Assembly: GCA_023014485.1 (NCBI GenBank)
Contig: JAJOZX010000199.1
Location: 186,001 to 250,000 of the forward strand
Length of the DNA: 64,000 nt
Reading direction: 5' to 3'
Origin: Bathynomus jamesi
Taxonomy: Eukaryota > Arthropoda > Malacostraca > Isopoda > Cirolanidae
Under the pieces are notes generated by a model. It worked only from the letters and a program-made list of their open reading frames with translations, was not told the origin of the DNA and searched no databases. Of the stretch, positions 43,473-56,339 are shown piece after piece. Each line of letters opens with the position of its first letter. Within the stretch, counting starts at the first letter, position 1. Position numbers and translations under genes: made by a program.

Positions 43473-44639
43473 TTTTTATTTAATTTAATAAATAAATCTG
43501 TATCTGGTAAAAAAAAAGTTTAAAAAAATTACCATAACTAACCAATATAAGCTTAAAAATAATTCACTTCAATCTCTTCTAAGAAAAAAGATTTAGAAAT
43601 TTAGTTCTTGTACAAATTGAGAAAAATGAATGTGGGAGATCTTGGCAATTGGAACAGAGCCTAGATCTTTCTCCTGGTGTAGGCTAGCAGGGCGAAAGAT
43701 TGATTTGGGGTCCTCTCTCTGGCAGAAAAATACACTATCAATGATCTACCACTAGAGTCACAGGAGTAACCACGTGTGCTTTATTTGGCGATTTATCATC
43801 ATTATTATTACAGCTATGACTTGGTCATTAAAAAACTACAATTTGGCCTACCTTTAAATTATTATGTTAAAATAAAGAAATTTATATAAATACTAAATAA
43901 AGCATAACATCATGCATTTGGATCACATAGGCCTTGCAGAGTGCCATTAAGAATTGTCTATGCTATTTTGTATGTAATAATTATGAAACTGCGCTTAGCA
44001 AGCTTTCAAAATTATTTTTATAATAGATATAAAATATACAAGTATCATCTGAAAGCATTAAAATAAGTTTTTTAATTTTAAATTCGTACACACACACTGA
44101 CTCTGTGGCAGACCAGTCTCAATTTTTCTTCAAAGAGTGTAAGAGATTAAATACTCTTGCTCTTAAGCTGGCATGACAATCTGAGGTACCATCCACCTCA
44201 TACAACTTCAAAAATATTTTGCAAAGTTATCACCCAAGATCAAAATCCTCTTCAAAAGGGTGTCTACTAAAAGGTCACTCTTAAATTCCCTATTTCTCTA
44301 TGTTTCCCACCTTCTTTTTACTTGTAAATAGGTATGCTATTTGCTTTTTCCAATCAACAATCTTTACATAATTCATAGATGAAACAAAATACTTATTACC
44401 CTAGCTACACTATCCTTCCCTTCCCTGAGAATCCTAGCATAAATGTCATCAACACATTTATTTGGATTCACTCTGCTAATTACACGCCTAACATCATCTT
44501 TCCTTATGAATGATCAAAAATGTTAGTGTAATGAAACTAAAGAATAAAAAATTTTATCCAAGTTGCCTTCAATAAAAACAGAACTAAAATATCATACTAA
44601 AGATAGGGTACCAACAATATCTATAATTTTTAATATGAT
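43473..44639. other. upstream of USP37, no gene seen
   Basis: The USP37 promoter and 5' UTR should lie here; no TATA-type or CpG-rich signal stands out. AT-rich otherwise. Confidence 0.4.
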
Positions 44640-45951
44640 AATAAAAACCCACTCTAATAGACAGAGTTTATTTCGCAACAGTTTCGATGCCAACTGGCAT
44701 CCTCTTCGGGTGGATACAGAAAAATGAATGAACCAAAAACAAGAGGGAAAACAGCCCAGAGACCATTAAGAAATTCGCACCTAGGTTAGATCCTGTTCAC
44801 CCAACACTGGAAGGGCATTTTTTTTTTTTATTAGAGAGACCCGCTTATAAGTACATTAGCACAAATTTAAAACTATCTTGTTCTATACATACAGATTCTA
44901 TTTTATTTTTTTACATAATTATTATATTTATTACATTTAATATTGCATTATTTATTACAGAAATTATAAATTTATTATTACATTGTTGTTTATTATACAG
45001 AAATTATAAACTGAAAAACAAATGAAAAAGGCGAGAAGGAAACAATCCAGAGACCATTAAGAAATTTGCACCTAGGTTAGAGCCCATTCTCCTGACACCA
45101 AAAGGGCATTTTATTAAAGGGTCCCACTTATAAGTACATTTGCACAAATTAAAACAATCTTCTTCTTCTATACATACGGTACATATTCTATTATTTTGAC
45201 ATAATTACTGCATTTATTATTGCATTTACGTTTTTTAACATTCATTATTATTACCTTTACACTTATTATTACATTTATTGCATTTACATTTATTACTTCC
45301 ATTATTACATTTACATTTTACCGAAAAAATGAATGAACCAAAAGCGAGTAAGGAAACAATCCAGAGACCTTTAAGAAATTCACTTAGGTTAGAACCCATT
45401 CACCCAACATCGTAAGGGATTTTTTGACCAAGAATCTCAATCGAGGGTCCAGCTTGTAAGTACCTTCGTGTCGGGTGAACGGGTTCTAACCTAAGTGTGA
45501 ATTTCTTAAAGGTCTCTGGATTGTTTCCTTACTCACTTTTGGTTCATTCGTTTTTTCAGTAAAATGTAAATGGAATAATAAACATAAATGTAATAATAAA
45601 GGTAATAAATGTAAATGCAATAAGTGTAAAATAATAATAAATATTAAAAAACATAAATGCAATAATAAATGCAGTAATTATGTCAAAATAATAGAATCTG
45701 TATGTATAGAACAAGAAGATAGTTTTAAATTTGTGCTAATGTACTTATAAGTGGGTCCCTTTAATAAAAAATGCCCTTCCAGTGTCAGGTGAAAGGGATC
45801 TAACCTAGGTGCAAATTTCTTAATGGTCCCTGGACTGTTTTCCCTCTTGTTTTTGGTTCATTTGTTTTTCTGTATCCACCCGAAGAGGATGCCAGTGGGC
45901 ATCGAAACTGTTGTGGAAATAAACTCTGTCTATTAGAGTGGGTTTTTATCA
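44640..45951. mobile_element. 1.3-kb fold-back element with Penelope-type termini and internal subrepeats
   Basis: Ends TAAAAACCCACTCTAATAGAC and its inverse bound two arms of about 650 bp that meet near 45440. Each arm contains direct subrepeats starting CCAGAGACC and running through AAGAAATT, CCTAGGTTAGA and TTATAAGTAC (three on the left: about 44755, 45045, 45360; counterparts on the right). The outer part of each arm has CCGAAGA, one G, stem GATGCC/GGCATC (right arm) and GAAAC. Same family as 28679-28866. Confidence 0.88.
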
Positions 45952-46314
45952 TCATATTTTGACCTTCACGTAGAAAAGAAGTTTTTTGCATTTATAATTT
46001 TTAAATATCCTACCATCATCTTCTATTGCCTTATCCTATCATTTTCATTATTGTATTTATAAAAACAAAATACATTCTTTGTATCCTTATCACTATTTCA
46101 ATATACCTTTTGTTCTTCCTAATCAAACTATTTAATATTTCTTGATTTTCCATAATTATCTAAAGTTTCTTAATGTTAATAATTTTAAATTCCTTGCTGT
46201 TCAAATTTTTCTTGGTTTTAATTATTTTAGCTTTTCCTTATATCTGTATCTCATATTCTTGTTGGTAATACCTAACATTTTATTAGCTTTATGACAATAG
46301 GCCTAATTACCCAT

Positions 46315-46627
46315 CAGTGGTGGAAGGACATCAGCAGGCAAGGGGGGGGGGGGCCAAGTATGATTGATTAGCATTCTACTAGACTACATTCACTAGATTC
46401 AGTAGATTGTATGAACATGCTAAACTGCTAGTTACAAACATACAATTTATGAAATATGTTACATACCCCAAACACAAAGTAAATGTTTACTTACTTTTTA
46501 CCTTGAAATACTTGTTTTTCAAAGTTTAAAATGTCAAAATATCTTCACTGGCAAGGGTAGCCTAGTCCCCCCTGTCAATTTAAGAGGGGGCCACCAGCCC
46601 CCATGTCCCCCGATTCTGCTGCCTATG
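46315..46627. mobile_element. hAT MITE (313 bp) with exact 8-bp duplication
   Basis: TTACCCAT flanks both sides (46307-46314, 46628-46635). Termini CAGTGGTGGAAGGAC and, inward, CATAGGCAGCAGAATC are imperfect. A G12 run lies inside. Confidence 0.8.
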
Positions 46628-46639
46628 TTACCCATATAT

Positions 46640-47735
46640 CTTTTTCCTCATCTACAGTCTCCAACTAAGTTCCATCCAATTCATACCCAAATCCTCCTTT
46701 GTCCCCTTCTTAATATATCATACAAGTCTGAAGCATTTCCAGAAGAGGTAACTTGTGTGTGTGCTCCATAGAAGGTAAGAACATTTGGTAAAATTGGAAG
46801 GTCATAATAGCCGAGTAAAGGTTAGGGTTAGTTATGGGTTCCAAGCTGTGTCTGGATTCTTAAATTTTAGGTCATTCCTTATGAAATCAATTAAAAATAT
46901 TTTACATGATTCTCTCTGATTTTGATGAAATTTGGCATGCACTTTGGTACATAGCTACAACAAACTCCACCAAAATTTCAGACCTCTATGACCTTCACTA
47001 TCTCAAGATAAAGATCACCAAAATTTGACCCGACTTTCAAAGGTGGCAGTTTTCAAAATTCCACAACTCAAGTAGCTACTATTTGTCCTAGAATAATGAT
47101 TTTAGTGTTATTTTGAAGCTAATACACAGGGCTATCTTTCTTATTCTATGAAATGTTTTGTCAAATGAAAAAAACCTAGTAATTTGGATGAAGCAGTACA
47201 GTGTGAATTTACCATGGTTGGGGACTATTATTAGAGAATCAGGACAATGGATTTTGTAATAAGGGAATGAAAACCCTTAGAATAATATGTATTCTGGGAG
47301 GTAATATTTCTAAAGTCAGTGAGGTACAGTAGTGAAGAAGTTGCCTGAAAGCCAAGGTAACATTAAAATTCATGTAGGTGTAAATGATTTAACAAGCAAG
47401 GATAAAGATGATAGATTTAAGTTGAAGAGAAATTCAGTACTAGTAGTAGTTAACATAGGTACAGAGAATTGATAGAAACTTTAAAGAAATAGGCAGAGCA
47501 AGTGTTATATAATGGGCATTTTACCAAGGGTTGGGGTAAGCATGAAATTTACAAGTAGAATTTTAGCCTTAAATGATAAAGATGACATGCAGCAAAGGGG
47601 CTAAGATCATAGATATGTAGGATAATTTTTATGAAAGGAACTGGCTTTATATAGAAGTCTTTTAGAGAACAATGCAAATTCTTTCGGGGTTTCAAAAAAT
47701 AACTTAGATCAACAGAGGGCAATAAACCATCAAGG
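46640..47735. other. no gene seen; repeat-like text at 46890-47120
   Basis: TTTTGATGAAATTTGGCATG and the following text resemble the non-coding dispersed repeat also present at 61640-61930 (TTTGGCACAATAG...), a style common in invertebrate genomes. Confidence 0.4.
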
Positions 47736-47741
47736 TAGCTA

Positions 47742-49579
47742 CAGTAGTCCCTCACTATTCACGGGTTCTGTATTCATGGATTTGAGTATTTGCAGAGTCT
47801 GAAATTGTGGGTTCAATTATTATCAATTATCATATCACATAGCAGAGTGGGTGGAGCATAGAGCCACTACTCAAATGTTGACTTGGCTATCATTCCATGT
47901 GTTGGAACTAGACTGTGAACACCACTTGCGATATTAACATTGTTTTTACCCATTCCAGATTGTGATTTAGGCCTAACATGGCACCAAAGAGAAAAATTAA
48001 TAGTGACACAAGTGAATTAAAGACTAAAAGGGAGAAGAAAGTGATTTCTTTAGAAACTAAAATAGAATTATTAGACAAGCTAGCTAGAGGCCAAAGTGTG
48101 GCAGCTGTGGGAGGACCTGGAACAACTCATCAAATCAAGTGATAGTGAGGAAGAAACTGCAGATGAAGAAATAGAAAAATAATTTAAATTTAGAAACATT
48201 ATTGGACATTTTCAAATGTAGCAAAATATTAACTGATAAATTCCTTAAATATGACCCACTTATGGAGTGTAGCCTACAGGCACATTTATAATGACCTTAA
48301 AAAGAAGAAAAAGCAGAATGAGATGCCCATCACAATGTTCTTCCACCACAAGAAAGATGCTCCAGTCAATCCTCCTGGCCCTTCTTCACCCCTAAGATCT
48401 CCTTTGCACTCCCCTGCTACCTCTGAAGCACAAGAAGATTAATGAAGGTATGGGTACCACATTCATTTTTTCCAGTTTTAATGTTTTAATTCTCCCATTG
48501 TTCTTGAAAGTCATTAACAAATCCCTATCATTCTTCCAGGAAGGACGCTCGAGCCAATCACCCTCTACCCCCTAAGATCTCCTTCATACTCTACTACTTC
48601 TGAAGCACAGATTAATTGTACCCTATTAATAAAGGAACATTCATTTCTTTGTTTTAATGTATTTATTCAAATTTTTTTAAAGTCTGTGCAATGATTCCTC
48701 ATTTCATAAAGGTCAAGCTTGTTGCCCCTCTTCTCCTAGCCAAAAGATAGCTCAAACTGAGGGGTTTTATACAAATGCAGTCTTAGGAATAAGAAAAATG
48801 AATTAGTCAGCCACCCCACCCCCAATCAATATTACAAGGGTTACATTCCTGGAGGACCTTACAACAATGGAATTTCAGATTATTACATTAGGGACCCAGG
48901 AAATAGGGGGTTAGGCTCACAAGTCTGACTGATCATAAAGGGCAAATTGAAAATATTGTACACACAAATAATAAACCTAATACATTTAGTCCTCTTTTAA
49001 TCCTCCCTCCAGCTACATACCCCTCCTACATAAATGGTTGCCTGCCCACAGCAGATACACTTTCATCATGTGCGAGTCAATCCAGCAACAACATTTTTTT
49101 TAATTCAGTCCTCACTTTTCTCTGCTTCTTAGAAGCATACTCACCAGCCCAAAAATGGGGCAAAAGTTCACACATGCACTAACAGTGAAGGCAGGACCTC
49201 AGGGAGATGTTTGCAAAGTGATCATGGAACAGAAAGAACACTTTGCAAGCATACCCAATGCACAGATGGGCCCACAAGCAAGGACCATGCACCCCTCCCT
49301 CATCTCGACAGTGTTGGTGGTAGGGTGGGTAGGAAATGACAGGGGAGGATAGGGTGCTGAGTAATCTCAACTTGTTTTCGCTTGTAGGGGGTGTGTTGGT
49401 GGGTGGTTGGGAGGGAGGCTGAAGGCCTGAAGGCAGCTGCAACTTGGTTGTGACTTGGCCATGAACTTGCAATAGAGCAAACCAGATAGGGAGCATTATT
49501 TGAATTGGTATACATATTATAACTTGCATAAAAGTGGGGCTCATGAAGTTCAAACTCACAATATTTAGGGGTTGACTAT
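47742..49579 (+). mobile_element. pogo/Tigger-like transposon, internally deleted
   Basis: CAGTAGTCCCTCACTATTCACGGG next to TA at the left; a weaker partner (AGTCAACCCCTAAATATTG inward) at the right, so the right end is approximate. It carries the ends of a Tigger transposase. Confidence 0.7.
47979..48442 (+). pseudogene. Tigger-type transposase, N- and C-terminal ends only
   Basis: MAPKRKINSDTSELKTKREK then VISLETKIELLDKLARGQSV is the CENP-B-like N-terminal HTH of Tigger/jerky transposases. After a large deletion, an acidic fragment (SSDSEEETADEE) and 48300-48442 (a Lys run, then FFHHKKDAPVNPPGPS) give the C-terminal tail. The DDE core is absent. Confidence 0.75.
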
Positions 49580-49599
49580 TTAATTATGGTCAGGGCTGG

Positions 49600-50950
49600 G
49601 TACCAGCAATATAAATGATACTGGTATTGGTACAATAATTTTGAACTCAATTGGTACTGATCAGGGTTGGCACCAAAGTGGGTAACCCATTTTTGCCTAC
49701 CCAGTAAAAAAAAAAAAACCAGCATCTTACCGATGTTAATGGGTTTTTTCATATATTTATATTATATATTATCTTTCATATATTAGCAACTATGTGCTCA
49801 AGCGTTTTATTATCCTTTAAAAGTCCTTTTTTATGCTATACAACATTGAAGTTATGTTTAATTTGAAGCTAAATTTATAATTATTAATAACTGGTTAGTA
49901 TTTTAGTGAACAAAGGATTTTAATTTTGGCAGAAATTATTATTATAAAAATAATATATATAATGCCATTCATAATATATATAATACCATATAGGTACCAA
50001 TGATAAAATATGATTTGATAGGCAGTGAGAGAAGGCAGATGCCTGTGTGTGTGATGCAGTTTGTGTGTTGGGGCCACAGAGCTAAGGTATCTGGGATGAT
50101 CCCATGAAGCACTTTCAAAATGGGCAATTAAGATATGAGGAGTGATAATGAAAACTACTGTACAGTATTTGGCCCCATTTGCCTAAAACCTGACTCTAAT
50201 AACTGCTTTAACTTCATCTTATTAGATACATAAGCACCCAACAGAATCATAATTTATGCTGTAGGGTTTTGCCAATTCTCATTTCTCGTCTTTTTATATT
50301 TAAATTCATGTACCTTTTCTCTTTCACAGTCTCTAGTTAAGAGCATTAAGTCAATCTCATCAAGCATAGGCAGATAGTGCTGGTAGTTAATGCAGAAGTG
50401 CTCAAATCAGTTTAATAGGGCATCTTACTAGAAACAGCTTTGGGCTACGTAGTGTTAAAATCTAGTCCAGTATTTAGCCCTGATAGTCCCTGTTGAACTC
50501 GAGAAAAGGCAAGATCATAGTCCATTACTGAAGCAAGAAGGTATGTTTTTGAAGTTTACTACTAAGGATCCAGAACTTAAGTGCTTCTTCTGGGCAGACA
50601 ATCCAGTATTGTGCATGAGTCCAAATTACTTGAAGCATTGCCAGTGTGTACCCTTTTCTTGCAGCTTTGGCTTATAAACCTTTAATTAAGCTATTGCATA
50701 TGAATTCACTAAGTGCCTATACACACTGTCTTGTCCAGATAAATTGGGAAATAAACGAGAGAGAAGAATGCCAGGAAATACAATACCATCAAAATCTAGA
50801 AAGTTAAGACCCTCCTAGGTTTATGATACAATTACTGTTAAGGTGTTTTGTTCAAGTCTAGAAATGGGAGGTTTCAAGTTGTTCTATTAAATCAAGTTAT
50901 AAATAAAACTGAAAAACCCAAATTTCTAGTTTGCTTTCTATAAATCATTA
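49600..50950. other. no gene seen; degraded repeats
   Basis: CAGGGCTGGGTACCAGC at 49594 and CAGGGTTGGCACC at 49662 look like single hAT termini. The remainder is AT-rich text without recognisable elements. Confidence 0.35.
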
Positions 50951-50956
50951 AATATA

Positions 50957-51500
50957 CTGGGTGTGCCATTCGAAATGAAACAACTTTGAAACACTAATTT
51001 TTAAAGTATTAATGTGAGAATGTTGAAACTTTGCCAGTTACTACACCATATGCACAAGTTTTTGTCATAATGATTTCTGTTTGTTTCAGATTGAATTATG
51101 TTTACCCCACAAGAAAAAGCAAAATGTGCATTATGGATTGCCGAGTTGAAGTCCCCTACTCTGGTGCAACGGCAATTCCATACAACCTTTCACAAGGAAC
51201 TACCCACCAGAAGAGACCTATATACATGGACCAAGAAATTTGAAGAGACTGGCAGTGTTCTAAAGGAACACTCTGGAGGACAAACAAGATTGGAAGATGT
51301 TTTAAATGAATATGCGGTGCCTTTGGTAGTAGCCCGAGAAAGTCCATCCATCATGCCAGTTTTGAACTGCAGATTCCTTGTTCAACTGTGCATAGAGTCA
51401 TGCGCAAGCGGCTGCAGCTCTATCCATACAAGCTTCAAATTGCTCAGCATATAACATGTGAAGATCTTAACAAAAGGAAACATTATGTTATGCACAATGT
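50957..51500 (+). pseudogene. mariner (DUF4817 type) 5' fragment
   Basis: CTGGGTGTGCCATTCGAAATG next to TA at 50957 is a mariner terminus. From 51098: MFTPQEKAKCALWIAELKSP and WTKKFEETGSVLKEHSGG is the N-terminal HTH, followed by a frameshifted HTH2. The element stops near 51490 with no catalytic region or second terminus. Confidence 0.75.
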
Positions 51501-53265
51501 ATCTAATGTATCTAAATGTTATAATTCACATATATCATATGAAACTTTATGACAATGACTATTTACTGTGTGAATATTACATTGTTTGCATCATTCAATA
51601 AAAAATTATAACACCCCAAGTTGGTGGGAACTCCACTATTGGGAAGGATTCCTGAGAGCTCCCAAACCCCTCAGTAGGGCCTGGGAGGTTTCAGTAATCC
51701 CCATTGGGCCAGAGCTTTCTTAGAAAGCCAGGCCTTCAGTTACTAAAAATGTTTTTTCTTCTCTTTTTAATTGATTATAACAGATTTGAAATTCTCTCAG
51801 TATAGAGAATAATCAGAACCTTGAAGCAATCATATGCCCATTTCTAGAGACAGGAAAGCATCTCACTTCTCCTTGATGGTGTGGTAGGTGATCCTATAGT
51901 CTTGTTTTTACCATTGGTGTTTTGTATTGCTTAACCATTAGCTATAAGAACCATGTCTCACATATTTGGATCATTTAAAATTATCATGTAAATATCATAA
52001 TCATTTTTGAATGCCTGATTTCCTTTAAAAAGACCTTGTTGAAAAACCTAACTTCAGTTATTAATATGAATCACAATGGATTTTGAGCTTTCTCAGGCTG
52101 TGAATTAAATTGTACCTTTAACTGCCTTATGAGCAACATATTAATGCAAATATATATCCCAAAATTTTAGAACCTTAATTATTATCATTGTTAATTTTGC
52201 TCCCTTTTCTGGCATCATTGCACTCATGGATTCCTGTGGGTCCACTGATGACAGTGCTGGGGGAATAATCTCTAAATATTTGTTGTTGTTTTTTTTCTCT
52301 TTATCAGGGATTTGTTTTTGGCTGGGATATTTGCTTATTGAAGTGAATTTGGACAAAGCTTTTTCTTCCCCAATACCTGCACAAATGCTGAAGCCAGTAC
52401 AGTAATACCTTGAACATCGCAGTTTGATGTAGCGTGGGTTTTGATGTAGCGTGGTTTGTATTTTCATCAATTTTTTTAAATTTAGCGTGCAATTTTCCTA
52501 TTGTTTTCTAATTTCTTTTCTGTACTATTTCATTCTACGAACTTTTGGACAGCGTGGACAAATTCCAGAACCAATTAACCACACTGTGCAAGGTATTGCT
52601 ATATTCACATATTTTTTTGTTATAAACATTGCTTTTGTTTGCGCTGATTGAGCCAAGAATACCTTTAATGATTGTGATATGAAGTGGAGTTTAAAATGAC
52701 ACATCTGGGACTTATCAGGTTTATACAATTTGGGTAAGCACTTAATTGACCTTGCCCTAGTGACTAATATTCTTTTTTTGTTTTGTTTTTTGTATTAGTT
52801 ATGCAAGTTCCTTTTTTTTCCTCTAAGTCTTGTCTCCTTTGTGTGGTAATGGGCTGGCGATGGTCAATAATTTAATGGTTTCATTTTATGTTGACATTTT
52901 TGTGTGTGGTATAGGACTAATGATGTTTTCTTTTGTTTTGTAGTAATATTTTTTTTGCCCAAGTGCTTAGTTGGGTCTGAATACACATTGGTGTATGATC
53001 AATAAAATTTTTCCATATTTTCTTTAGTTACCTGTAAAAACTTGCTTGCTGATGCAGTTAACCTTGTAAGTGTTATTTTTGTTTCATTGATTAAATTAGG
53101 CAAAGGATGCTTTACTCTTCTTAAATCCTCCCACCATAAGCCAAGGAGTAAGTCTTTAAAAGAAGCTGACTGGCTATGCCCCAGATATCTTAAAGGTGAG
53201 AACCCAGTTTCAAGTTGGTAGGAGCCACCTATCTGACAATCTCAACCATACTAAAATTGGGAACT
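51500..53265. other. no firm gene; one weak candidate exon
   Basis: The segment 52376-52175 on - has a good acceptor (ATTTGTGCAG|GTATT) and an open frame GIGEEKALSKFTSISKYPS...NKYLEIIPPALSSVDPQES, ending AAG|GTTCTA. No family recognised. Confidence 0.3.
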
Positions 53266-53272
53266 TGCTCAC

Positions 53273-53413
53273 CTCATTTCTCTCATTCTTAGCAGTGCGG
53301 GTGGTGCTGAAGTCAAAGGATTTATTTTTACTCAACTGAAGGCCCTCTGGGTGGTCCTCACTGGCAGCTCGATCTCCCATCTCAGCAACCAGCAGCAGCT
53401 GCCGTGACCCCAC
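53273..53413 (-). other. candidate coding exon of an unknown gene
   Basis: A GC-richer patch with an open frame (VGSRQLLLVAEMGDRAASED, then HPEGLQLSKNKSFDFSTTRT) ends at a strong donor AATGAG|GTGAGC. The possible acceptor is CTCTGTTAG. Composition and donor look exon-like. It does not join in phase with the candidate at 52376-52175. No family recognised. Confidence 0.35.
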
Positions 53414-53648
53414 TAACAGAGTATCCGGTAGGTGAGTAACGCAAACGCAATTTTACAAGACACACTTGCCAGCGTCGTGCCCCCATTTCAGTATGAGTTA
53501 AACAGTTATACAATGTAGCTATATTTATCAGAGAATGGACAGGCAGGTAGGTGGTTTGGTCTTATACATTAAGAATGATTTAGCATCAGTTCAGAATGAT
53601 GGTATTAAATTAGACAACAGGGTAGAATAAATTTGGGTTACTATTTGC

Positions 53649-53845
53649 CAAAGCTGGGCACTTGCAGTTTTTATTGCGGTACTGCGGTACTACCGCACTA
53701 CCAAACCGGTACCGCATAACGCAAAGGATCGCTGAAAGTACAGCAGTACCGCTACCGCATTCAAATTTCCCGCGGTACTTTCCGCGGTACCGACAAACAC
53801 GGTAGTACCGCAGTACCACAAAAAAAACGCAAGTGCCCAGCTTTG
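53649..53845. mobile_element. hAT MITE (197 bp), GC-rich
   Basis: CAAAGCTGGGCACTTGC and GCAAGTGCCCAGCTTTG are perfect inverted termini. Flanks CTATTTGC and CTATTTGT differ at one of 8 positions. The interior is packed with GGTACCGC/GCGGTAC motifs. Confidence 0.88.
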
Positions 53846-53879
53846 CTATTTGTGTATCAAAATAAACAGAAGGCCTATA

Positions 53880-54262
53880 CAGGGTTCAAAGCGAATCTTA
53901 CCAAGTGATTTCCCCAACTTTCCCCGATTGAATTTCATTTTTTATGTATTTTTAATGTTCTCCTCCATCCCCTTACAATCATCAATAGACACACACCTTG
54001 TTTTCCTTTTATTATTAAGTGCCATTTCCTTACAGACTGTTCATGATTCCACATACTTCTATCATAAAACTTACAAGCTACTTCAGAATCTTTGTTGAAG
54101 AAAATTATCTAAACAGTCTGCCATAGCCTATGGTTCTTTGGAGTCATGTTAATTCCCTGACCACCATCCCATTTTTTTCCGTTTTCCCTGAAATTTTATA
54201 ATAGAACCATTTTCCCTGACCATTTTTCAATTCCCTAACTTTCCAAGTCACTATGAACCCTG
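53880..54262. mobile_element. MITE with CAGGGTTCA termini
   Basis: CAGGGTTCAAAGCGAATCTTAC and, inward, CAGGGTTCATAGTGACTTGG. Related to the MITE at 40387 by its terminus. No clear target duplication. Confidence 0.55.
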
Positions 54263-54289
54263 CTACATTCAGATTGGTTTGGAGGTCTG

Positions 54290-55140
54290 TAAAATGCACC
54301 TATCACAGGAAGTTGAGGAGAGTACCGTATGGTTCAGGAAATAAAGGTTGTAGTGCTAGAAAATTAATTATGGAAGATTTCGACCTGCCTCGTATAGACT
54401 GGAACCTTTTAGAAGGAAATAATAGGGAAGGTAACAGCTTCATTGAGTGTTGTAATGACAGCTTTCCGACACAATTTGTTGACAAATCAACTAGGGATCA
54501 AACAATTTTAGATTTGGTTTTATCCAATTATTGATGTTATTAGGGAACCTGCAGTAAGTGTGTCATCAGGGAATAGTAGCCATTTGATCATACATTTTAA
54601 GATAGAAACAGAGATCTAGTCAATTATGACCATCAAGTTCCTTGCTTCTTGAAGGGTGACTACAGTAAATTTAGGGAATTGTTAGCTCAGTAAAGTGGGA
54701 TAATGAATTTACCAATAAAAATATGTGGTCTAGATTCCAAGAAATTTTAGAGGATGTAATATTCAGAGAATTTAAAAGCAGTAGCTAATAATAGCCTTGT
54801 GGACTTGGATATTATACACAGTTAAGAAATAAGCTAAATAGGCTAGTTTGATTAGGAAGAGCAAAAGGCATGGTGAAATAAATTTAGCTAGAAATAGCAA
54901 TAAAAGATCCAAAGAAATTCTTTAGTTTTTATAAATAAAATAATAATAAAAAGTGTGATAAGATCAGCCCAACAGAACATAAGATATCTGAAAATATTCA
55001 GGAAAATGATTACTTTAACTCTTTTATTACTAAGAAAATTTTAATAACTTTGATTTTAATTCTTTGGATTCTGTAAATCAGGTATTCTTGATAAGATTCA
55101 TACAAGGAAGGATGATGTGAGGCAAGTGATTCATTAAATT
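54290..55140 (+). pseudogene. CR1-like LINE, endonuclease-domain remnant
   Basis: Reads MEDFDLPRIDWNLLEGNNRE, FIECCNDSF, then QFVDKSTRDQTILDLVLSNY, the end of the apurinic-type endonuclease domain (GDFNxPxIDW ... PTR ... LDLVL in active copies). The Gly-Asp-Phe-Asn box is already altered. Downstream text to 55140 is stop-ridden LINE sequence. Confidence 0.75.
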
Positions 55141-55174
55141 TCTGTTTTGTGATGACCTACTTTCCATAGCACAT

Positions 55175-55292
55175 CATATGATTAGGTTAAAGTCACGATT
55201 TCATTAGTTTTAACAAAAATATCATGACTTAACCTTTACCAATCATCAAGGAGGGTGTACAGTTGACCTAACTGGGCATTCAATTCACCAGA
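55175..55292. repeat. GGTTAGGTTAA family, copy 3
   Basis: ATTAGGTTAAAGTCACG, TTAGTTTTAACAAAAATATCATG, CAATCATCAAGG and ACAGTTGACCTAAC recur here in the same order as in other copies. Confidence 0.75.
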
Positions 55293-55396
55293 GGCCACAC
55301 AGCAACTAGTACGTATTCTACAGTACATTGATAACATACCGTACATATCAATCAATTATTTTAAATTATTATAATTTAAGATATAACGTTTAAATA

Positions 55397-56273
55397 CAGG
55401 GTGTATATAAAGTCAGGATCTATTTTTGTGAAGCACTTGGAAATTATATGGAATTCAATCATAAAATGATAAAGTGGTAACATTTATTAAAAAAATTAGG
55501 AGTAGGATTCGACATGACGCCCATCAGTATCCCTGCACAGCTCAAATCATTCCACAGCATTTCTAAACACATTCTGGAGCATTTGCGGGGTTATGTTATC
55601 TGCAGCAGTTCATATACATGTACTAAGTTTTCAAGACTCATAATCTTCGTCTGATAGATGTGCGATTTGATAAAGCCCCATGCAAAGAAATCTAAAGGGG
55701 TTAAACCTGGTGATCTCGCTGGCCAAGGTCTGCTGCTTCCGCGTCCAATCCAGCGATTTGGAAAATGTCCATTTAGATAATCCTGAAAAATTTTGGCATA
55801 GTGACAAGGAGCACCATCATGTTGATAGATGATGGGGATAGGATTGTTAATACCGTCGTCTATCAACATGATGGTGTTCCTTGTCACTATGCCAAAATTG
55901 TTCAGGATTATCTAAATGGATGTTTTCCAAATCGCTGGATCGGACGCGGAAGCAACAGACCTTGGCCAGCGAGATCACCAGATTTAACCCCTTTAGGTTT
56001 CTTTGCATGGGGCTTTATCAAATCACACGTCTATCAGACAAAGATTACGAGTCTTGAAAACTTAGTACACGTATACAAACTGCTGCAGATAACATAACCC
56101 CGCAAATGCTCCAGAATGTGTTTAGAAATGCTGTGGAACGATACTGATGGGCGTCACGTCGAATCCTACTCCTAATTATTTAATAAATGTTACCACTTTA
56201 TCATTTTATGATTGAACTCCATATAATTTCCAAGTGCTTCACAAAAATAGATCCTGACTTTATGTACACCCTG
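55397..56273. mobile_element. fold-back mariner (two inverted 3' halves)
   Basis: Arms of about 435 bp start CAGGGTGTATATAAAGTCAGG next to TA (55395-55396, 56274-56275) and meet near 55838. Both arms encode the same transposase C-terminal part: 55887-55591 on - and 55850-56097 on + read QHDG-PCHYAKI, GRWIGRG-like and PARSPxLTPLxFFAWGF. The spacing of 41 residues between second and third acidic positions suggests a DD41D-type mariner. The 5' half of the gene is absent. Confidence 0.92.
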
Positions 56274-56339
56274 TATAACAAATTATTATAATTTTTTATT
56301 TTTTGAAAAGTTTACATTGCTGTATATATAGTTTTTTTG

